This document shows, one piece after another, positions 6,160 through 9,997 of a stretch of 9,997 bases of DNA. The translations under genes and the position numbers were made by a program. The notes beneath the pieces were generated by a model. That model saw nothing but the letters and a program-made list of their open reading frames with translations. It did not search any database and was not told the DNA's origin. Source of the stretch: Micavibrio sp. (lineage in GTDB: Bacteria; Pseudomonadota; Alphaproteobacteria; Micavibrionales; Micavibrionaceae); assembly GCA_027066695.1 (NCBI GenBank), contig JAMONE010000132.1, positions 1 to 9,997 of the forward strand, given 5' to 3'. Every line of letters starts with the position of its first letter. Position 1 is the first letter of the stretch.

Positions 6160-6485
6160 GGTTCTGGCTCGCGATCACTTTTTATTGTTAGTTGTGCACC
6201 TGTAACTCTATTACCATGTTCCTTTACTATTTTTTCGATATTATTCACATGCGCATTAACTGTATTAATTACATGTTGGTTAATGCCTTTATCTGTAAGA
6301 GATTTAGGGTCTTTCTCAACCGTAGAAAAAGGTACTACAAGCTCGTCTTTTAATGATGCTGTTGGATTAAATTGAACTGTTAACATTTCAGAAGAATTAA
6401 AGAATAATGTGTAAGCATCAGTGATGTTTTCTTTAATAAAAGCTTCTACTTCTTTTTTTCTCTCAGGAGTATTTGAATCGCTCAT
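6141..6485 (-). CDS. Hypothetical protein, 114 residues, unknown function
   Basis: I do not recognise this protein. It is soluble-looking, charged, without a signal peptide, membrane segment or cysteine. The N-terminal third (EVEAFIKENITDAYTLFF) looks helical. The middle contains alternating hydrophobic residues (MLTVQFNP) suggesting strands, and the rest includes a likely helix (HVINTVNAHVNNIEKIVKE) and a proline-rich acidic end (EPEPYTPLD). The start at 6485 is chosen over the in-frame ATG at 6500, which would add MGRIK, because GGAAGA (6497-6492) sits six bases before the 6485 ATG, nothing resembling a ribosome site precedes 6500, and the predicted transcript begins near 6507. It has its own near-consensus promoter and converges on nuoI with 16 bases between stop codons. 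That it is a real gene is likely; its role is open. Confidence 0.7.
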   Translation of the reverse strand: MSDSNTPERKKEVEAFIKENITDAYTLFFNSSEMLTVQFNPTASLKDELVVPFSTVEKDPKSLTDKGINQHVINTVNAHVNNIEKIVKEHGNRVTGAQLTIKSDREPEPYTPLD

Positions 6486-6514
6486 TTTAATTCTTCCCAT
6501 TTTTATTTTGAGTC

Positions 6515-6543
6515 ATACTATTGAATTATTAAGGCTATGTCAA
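6515..6543 (-). promoter_or_regulatory. Predicted strong sigma70-type promoter for the 114-residue unknown gene
   Basis: On the minus strand a perfect TTGACA (6543-6538) is followed after 17 bases by TAGTAT (6520-6515), which matches the -10 consensus at 4 of 6 positions. Transcription would begin near 6507, about 22 bases before the chosen ATG at 6485. It lies in the 66-base gap after the pagL-like stop, so the unknown gene can be expressed independently of that gene. Confidence 0.5.
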
Positions 6544-6551
6544 ACTTTGTG

Positions 6552-7061
6552 CTAAAATACAGTATCAATTGGCATGTAATAATAAAGGCTTAGCTCTTCT
6601 GTCCCGGGGTTTTTATGGCTAAGCCCAGCATTTGACATGTGGGAAAATGCTAGAGCAATGCGGGTTTTATCCTTTAAGGAATAGGCAAATTCTATCTGAG
6701 ATCTAAGCTGCAAAGGGTGGGAAAGGTCAACATCGCCGCGGCCATGCCTATAAAGTCCGATGCCTAAAGACGGGGTTATAAATATTTGGGGCGTTGGTTT
6801 AAACTCCCACAGCAGGCCTGCGCCGCCCCAAAGGCTTGCATTTAATGTTGTTTGCACGCTAAGCCATGGTTTTAGCTGTTTGAATATAATGGATTTAGCA
6901 GGCCTGTATTCGGCTCTGAAACTTATAGATTCGTTATTGCCGTCCAAAATATTGTAATAGCCAACAGACAGTCCCAAAAACCCCGTTTCTTTGGCAAGTA
7001 ACGTGCTTGGGCTTATTGTTAAAATAAGCAGGGTAAGGCTGAATAGAGTGATGTTTTTCAT
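6552..7061 (-). CDS. pagL: PagL-like lipid A 3-O-deacylase (acyloxyacyl hydrolase family)
   Basis: The product appears to be an outer-membrane beta-barrel enzyme that removes the 3-O acyl chain of lipid A, a modification known to change endotoxin recognition and membrane properties. The 169-residue precursor has a signal peptide (about residues 1-23, hydrophobic LFSLTLLILTI then LLA-KE) and alternating-strand barrel sequence. It ends in a terminal Phe typical of outer-membrane barrels. The C-terminal block has H141, S143 and N144 (SHMSNAG) followed by NPGTE with E155. The H-S spacing of 2 and S-E spacing of 12 equal those of the Pseudomonas PagL catalytic residues H126, S128 and E140. No clear Shine-Dalgarno precedes the ATG at 7061, but the signal peptide starts there. 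It lies antisense between nuoI and nuoJ, with no functional link to complex I. The family call is firm; enzymatic activity is inferred. Confidence 0.88.
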   Translation of the reverse strand: MKNITLFSLTLLILTISPSTLLAKETGFLGLSVGYYNILDGNNESISFRAEYRPAKSIIFKQLKPWLSVQTTLNASLWGGAGLLWEFKPTPQIFITPSLGIGLYRHGRGDVDLSHPLQLRSQIEFAYSLKDKTRIALAFSHMSNAGLSHKNPGTEELSLYYYMPIDTVF

Positions 7062-7215
7062 GATTTGAACGAGCGTGTGACAATATTGCTGTAAATAGAA
7101 TAACTGTGCATTGATATAAAAAGCAAGAATAACTAATGTTTTTTTGATTTCTGATCTTGCGATATAACTCAGAAAGGATTAAAAAATACTAGTAATTTAA
7201 GTTAGAGACATATCT
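7062..7215. promoter_or_regulatory. AT-rich divergent spacer between the pagL-like gene and nuoJ
   Basis: This 154-base spacer must hold start signals for the pagL-like gene (leftward) and, unless transcription reads through the antisense genes, for nuoJKL (rightward). The best rightward candidate is TTGCGA (7157-7162), 17 bases, then TAAAAA (7180-7185), each 4 of 6 to consensus. Leftward only poor matches are seen, such as TTGCTT with TATTCT in the 7100-7127 area. AGAG (7204-7207) is a modest Shine-Dalgarno for nuoJ. No RNA gene, terminator or protein-coding frame is evident. Confidence 0.3.
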
Positions 7216-7830
7216 ATGGTCGTACAGGCATTTGCCTTTTATCTATTTGCAGGAATATTGCTGGTAAGCGCTTTAATGGTTATTACGGCGCGTAATCCTG
7301 TGCATTCTGTATTATTCCTTATTTTGGGTTTCTTTAATGCTGCGGGGCTGTTCGTATTGCTTGGCGCAGAATTTATTGCGATGATTCTTGTTATTGTTTA
7401 TGTCGGCGCGGTGGCGGTGTTGTTCTTGTTCGTAGTTATGATGCTTGATATTGATTTTGCTAATTTGCGAAAGGGTGCGATGCAATACATCCCTGTAGGC
7501 ATTGTTATTGGTGCTATCTTGTTGTTTGAGCTGGTTGCGGTTTATTCTTATTGGCAATTTGCCCCTGAAGCGGCGCAAAATATTGCTCTGCCTTTGGCTG
7601 AATTTGGAGAGCTGCAAAATTCTGAAGCTTTGGGAATGGTTTTATATACGGATTATATTTTTGCTTTCCAGATGTCGGGGCTTATTTTATTTGTGGCGAT
7701 GATCGGCGCGATTGTTTTAACTAATCGCACGCGCCCCAATATCCGTAAGCAAAAAGTGGCCGAACAGCATGCAAGAAAAGCCTCTGATGTTTTAGAGGTT
7801 ACACAAGTAACCTCAGGGACGGGGGCTTGA
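7216..7830 (+). CDS. nuoJ: NADH-quinone oxidoreductase subunit J
   Basis: NuoJ (ND6) is a membrane-arm subunit of complex I lying between NuoH and the antiporter-like subunits, where conformational coupling to proton pumping takes place. The 204-residue product has about five hydrophobic segments. It shows the family signatures ARNPVHSVLFLIL (25-37) and the third membrane helix GAEFIAMILVIVYVGAVAVL (50-69), whose Tyr-Val-Gly-Ala stretch forms the functional pi-bulge in known structures. The final ~35 residues are hydrophilic and cytoplasmic in character. It is the first gene of the second nuo segment, separated from nuoI by two antisense genes, and probably needs its own promoter. The stop is one base before the nuoK ATG, indicating coupled translation. 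Confidence 0.96.
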   Translation: MVVQAFAFYLFAGILLVSALMVITARNPVHSVLFLILGFFNAAGLFVLLGAEFIAMILVIVYVGAVAVLFLFVVMMLDIDFANLRKGAMQYIPVGIVIGAILLFELVAVYSYWQFAPEAAQNIALPLAEFGELQNSEALGMVLYTDYIFAFQMSGLILFVAMIGAIVLTNRTRPNIRKQKVAEQHARKASDVLEVTQVTSGTGA

Positions 7831-7831
7831 T

Positions 7832-8143
7832 ATGTTGGATATAGGGATGCAGCATTACTTAATTCTTGCGGGGATTTTATTCACTATCGGGGTTTTCGGG
7901 ATTTTCCTTAACCGTAAAAATGTGATCGTTATTTTAATGTCGATTGAGTTAATGCTTTTGGCAGTGAATATTAATTTTGTAACATTTTCGGCTTATCTTG
8001 GTGATTTAACAGGGCAGGTTTTTGTTATGTTTACACTGACTGTTGCTGCGGCTGAGGCTGCTATTGGTTTGGCTATTTTGGTTGTTTTCTTCCGTAATAA
8101 AGGCTCTATCGCTGTGGAAGATATTTCAGGGATGCAGGGGTAG
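7832..8143 (+). CDS. nuoK: NADH-quinone oxidoreductase subunit K
   Basis: NuoK (ND4L) is a small three-helix membrane subunit contributing to the proton path next to NuoJ and NuoN. At 103 residues it is the normal size. Both essential buried glutamates are present: E39 in MSIELMLLAVN and E75 in AAAEAAIGLA, corresponding to E36 and E72 of E. coli NuoK with a constant three-residue offset from a slightly longer N-terminus. The ATG at 7832 follows the nuoJ TGA by one base, with the G-rich stretch at 7817-7825 as ribosome site. The next ATG (residue 6) would give a length closer to E. coli but lacks that spacing. nuoL follows three bases after the stop. Confidence 0.97.
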   Translation: MLDIGMQHYLILAGILFTIGVFGIFLNRKNVIVILMSIELMLLAVNINFVTFSAYLGDLTGQVFVMFTLTVAAAEAAIGLAILVVFFRNKGSIAVEDISGMQG

Positions 8144-8146
8144 GAT

Positions 8147-9997
8147 ATGGAATTACTAGCTGTCTTTTCCCCGTTATTTGCTTTTATTGTGGCAGGTTTG
8201 TTTGGTAAGCAGCTTGGTGCTTTTGGTGCGCAGGTGGTTACTTGTACTTGCATTATCATTGCCGCCCTTGCTTCTATAACGTTGTTTTTTGATGTTATTA
8301 TGACTGAAAATATGGTTGACGGCGCGTATAAAACTACGCTGGCGACGTGGATTACCTCGGGTGACTTTACGGTTTCTTGGGCATTAAGAGTTGATCAATT
8401 GGCCGTTGTTATGATGTGCGTGGTTAATATTGTTTCTGCGTGTGTGCATGTGTATTCAGTTGGCTATATGAGCCATGATCCATGCAAGGGGCGTTTCATG
8501 GCTTATTTAAGCTTGTTCACTTTTGCGATGCTTATGTTGGTGACTTCGGATAACTTGCTTCAGCTATTCTTTGGTTGGGAAGGGGTTGGCGTTGCCTCTT
8601 ATCTTCTTATCGGGTTTTGGAATCATAAATCCAGTGCAAACGCCGCCGCGCAAAAGGCTTTTGTGGTTAACCGCATTGGTGATTTGGGGCTGGCTCTTGG
8701 GATTATGGCGATATTCGTTGTTTTCGGAAGTGTTGAGTTCTCTACGATATTCGACAATCCTGCGCAATATGCCGACACAACGATGAGCTTTTTCGGCTTT
8801 GAGCTACATGCTCTTACCGTTATTTGTCTGTTGTTGTTTATGGGCGCAGTTGGTAAATCAGCGCAGCTCGGCTTACATACTTGGCTTCCCGATGCGATGG
8901 AAGGGCCAACGCCTGTATCTGCTCTAATCCACGCCGCTACTATGGTTACGGCGGGTGTTTTCCTTGTGGCGCGTTTCTCGCCACTATTTGAATATGCGCC
9001 AGATGCGCTTATGGTGGTGGCTGTACTTGGCGCGACCACGGCGTTTGTTGCGGCGACTATCGGCCTTACACAATTCGATATTAAGCGCGTGATTGCTTAT
9101 TCCACGATGAGCCAGCTTGGCTATATGTTCTTTGCGCTTGGCGTTTCGGCATATGGCGCGGCGATATTCCACCTTATGACACATGCATTCTTTAAGGCGT
9201 TGCTATTTCTTGGCGCAGGCTCTGTTATTCATGCGATGTCGGATGAACAAGATATGCGCAAAATGGGCGGGCTTTGGAAGAAAATACCTGTTACTTATGC
9301 GCTAATGTGGATTGGCTCACTCGCGCTTGTCGGGATATTCCCGTTTTCTGGTTATTATTCCAAAGATATTGTGCTAGAGGCCGCGTGGGCAGATCATACT
9401 TGGTTTGGTAATTATGCTTATTGGATGGGAATTGCGGCGGCAATTATGACTGCATTTTATAGCTGGCGTTTGATTATCATGACTTTCCACGGCAAGCCTC
9501 GCGCAAGTGAAAAAGTAATGAGCCATGTTCATGAATCGCCTTCTATAATGCTAATGCCGCTGATTGTTTTGGCTGCGGGAGCTATTCTTGCGGGCTCGGT
9601 ATTTTATGGTGGCTTTGTTGGCTCTGCTTATGAGCATCATGCGTCTGCTGAGGCTTATGATAAGATTATGCCAGCAGCTGGCGGCGATGATTCTCATGCT
9701 AAACCTAGCCATGAAACGGTAAATGTTTGGTCTAAGGAATATTTCTGGCATGATTCTATAGTTGTGTTGCCACAAAATGATACAGTAGAGGCTGCTCACT
9801 CTGCGCCATTTTGGGTGAAAAAATTACCGTTAGCCGTTGGAATATTCGGTATATTGCTGGCATATCTTATTTATATGGTTAAGTCAGGCTCATCGTCGGT
9901 TATTGCGCGTATATTTAAACCTTTGCATGTGTTGTTCTTTAACAAATGGTTCTTTGATCCGATTTATGAGGTTTTATTTGTTAAAAATGCCGTGGCT
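8147..9997 (+). CDS. nuoL: NADH-quinone oxidoreductase subunit L (3' end outside window)
   Basis: NuoL (ND5) is the distal antiporter-like proton pump of complex I, related to Mrp Na+/H+ antiporters. The frame is open from 8147 to the window edge, 617 codons, probably lacking only a few tens of residues, including part of the C-terminal region after the long lateral helix. Key charged residues are visible: E145 in FFGWEGVGVASYL, K237 in GAVGKSAQLGLHTWLPDAM, H262 in SALIHAATM, and K350 in THAFFKALLFLG. A His-rich hydrophilic loop (about residues 504-530) lies between late membrane segments, as in many alphaproteobacterial homologues. The start is three bases after the nuoK stop with AGGGG at 8136-8140 as ribosome site. 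nuoM and nuoN would be expected next to the right, but that is outside the window. Confidence 0.97.
   Translation, partial: MELLAVFSPLFAFIVAGLFGKQLGAFGAQVVTCTCIIIAALASITLFFDVIMTENMVDGAYKTTLATWITSGDFTVSWALRVDQLAVVMMCVVNIVSACVHVYSVGYMSHDPCKGRFMAYLSLFTFAMLMLVTSDNLLQLFFGWEGVGVASYLLIGFWNHKSSANAAAQKAFVVNRIGDLGLALGIMAIFVVFGSVEFSTIFDNPAQYADTTMSFFGFELHALTVICLLLFMGAVGKSAQLGLHTWLPDAMEGPTPVSALIHAATMVTAGVFLVARFSPLFEYAPDALMVVAVLGATTAFVAATIGLTQFDIKRVIAYSTMSQLGYMFFALGVSAYGAAIFHLMTHAFFKALLFLGAGSVIHAMSDEQDMRKMGGLWKKIPVTYALMWIGSLALVGIFPFSGYYSKDIVLEAAWADHTWFGNYAYWMGIAAAIMTAFYSWRLIIMTFHGKPRASEKVMSHVHESPSIMLMPLIVLAAGAILAGSVFYGGFVGSAYEHHASAEAYDKIMPAAGGDDSHAKPSHETVNVWSKEYFWHDSIVVLPQNDTVEAAHSAPFWVKKLPLAVGIFGILLAYLIYMVKSGSSSVIARIFKPLHVLFFNKWFFDPIYEVLFVKNAVA

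Noticed and set aside
6486..6500. Longer start (ATG at 6500) for the unknown minus-strand gene
   Set aside because: It lacks a ribosome site and would lie only about eight bases from the predicted transcription start; the added residues actually encode the GGAAGA ribosome site for the ATG at 6485.
8623..9039. 138-codon minus-strand frame opposite nuoL
   Set aside because: Shadow of the nuoL coding sequence; low-complexity Ala/Thr/Ser composition, no start signals, and nuoL motifs are intact on the other strand.
9656..9740. His- and acid-rich hydrophilic loop in NuoL as a possible metal-binding insertion
   Set aside because: Loops of this kind occur at the same place in many alphaproteobacterial NuoL proteins, so it is probably ordinary family variation.
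1..9997. tRNA, rRNA, CRISPR array, insertion sequence, riboswitch or rho-independent terminator
   Set aside because: Spacers are short (at most 154 bases); I saw no cloverleaf, regularly spaced repeats, transposase frame or GC hairpin followed by a T-run on either strand.

Overview
The window reads as chromosomal DNA of a low-to-moderate GC alphaproteobacterium. The main clue is complex I: NuoI closely resembles the mitochondrial TYKY/NDUFS8 subunit, and NuoG is the ~690-residue alphaproteobacterial/mitochondrial form without the extra N7 cluster cysteines. A Gram-negative envelope is supported by a PagL-type lipid A deacylase. The palindromic CATTGCGAG...CTCGCAATG element is of a kind common in some host-associated and free-living alphaproteobacterial genomes. 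I cannot name the genus.

Layout. Bases 1-1784 (minus strand) hold the first 594 codons of a PurL-type FGAM synthetase with a PurS-like N-terminal region; its C-terminus lies beyond the left edge. A 104-base divergent spacer carries a good sigma70-type promoter for purL and possibly an overlapping one for nuoG. On the plus strand come nuoG (1889-3952), a small MazG/DR2231-like nucleotide pyrophosphohydrolase overlapping nuoG by one base (3952-4359), a 135-base interval containing a palindromic repeat that is itself an open 44-codon frame, then nuoH (4494-5639) with an unusual acidic repeat tail, and nuoI (5642-6124). The nuo run is then interrupted by two minus-strand genes: a 114-residue protein of unknown function (6141-6485) and a PagL-like lipid A 3-O-deacylase (6552-7061). 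After a 154-base AT-rich spacer the nuo genes resume with nuoJ (7216-7830), nuoK (7832-8143) and nuoL (8147 to the right edge, 617 codons, incomplete).

How the genes work together. NuoG, NuoI, NuoH, NuoJ, NuoK and NuoL are respectively a peripheral-arm Fe-S subunit, the Fe-S subunit next to the quinone site, the quinone-chamber membrane subunit and three proton-translocating membrane-arm subunits of NADH:quinone oxidoreductase. nuoA-F are not to the left of nuoG, so the complex I genes must be split over at least two loci, or rearranged here. The guests (pyrophosphohydrolase, repeat, the antisense pair) have no obvious role in respiration.

Most of the window is ordinary housekeeping DNA. I see no undescribed multi-gene system. 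The points worth a second look are the repeat-derived in-frame small ORF between the pyrophosphohydrolase gene and nuoH, the acidic duplicated tail of NuoH, the atypical PurL, and the small unknown gene with a near-consensus promoter.
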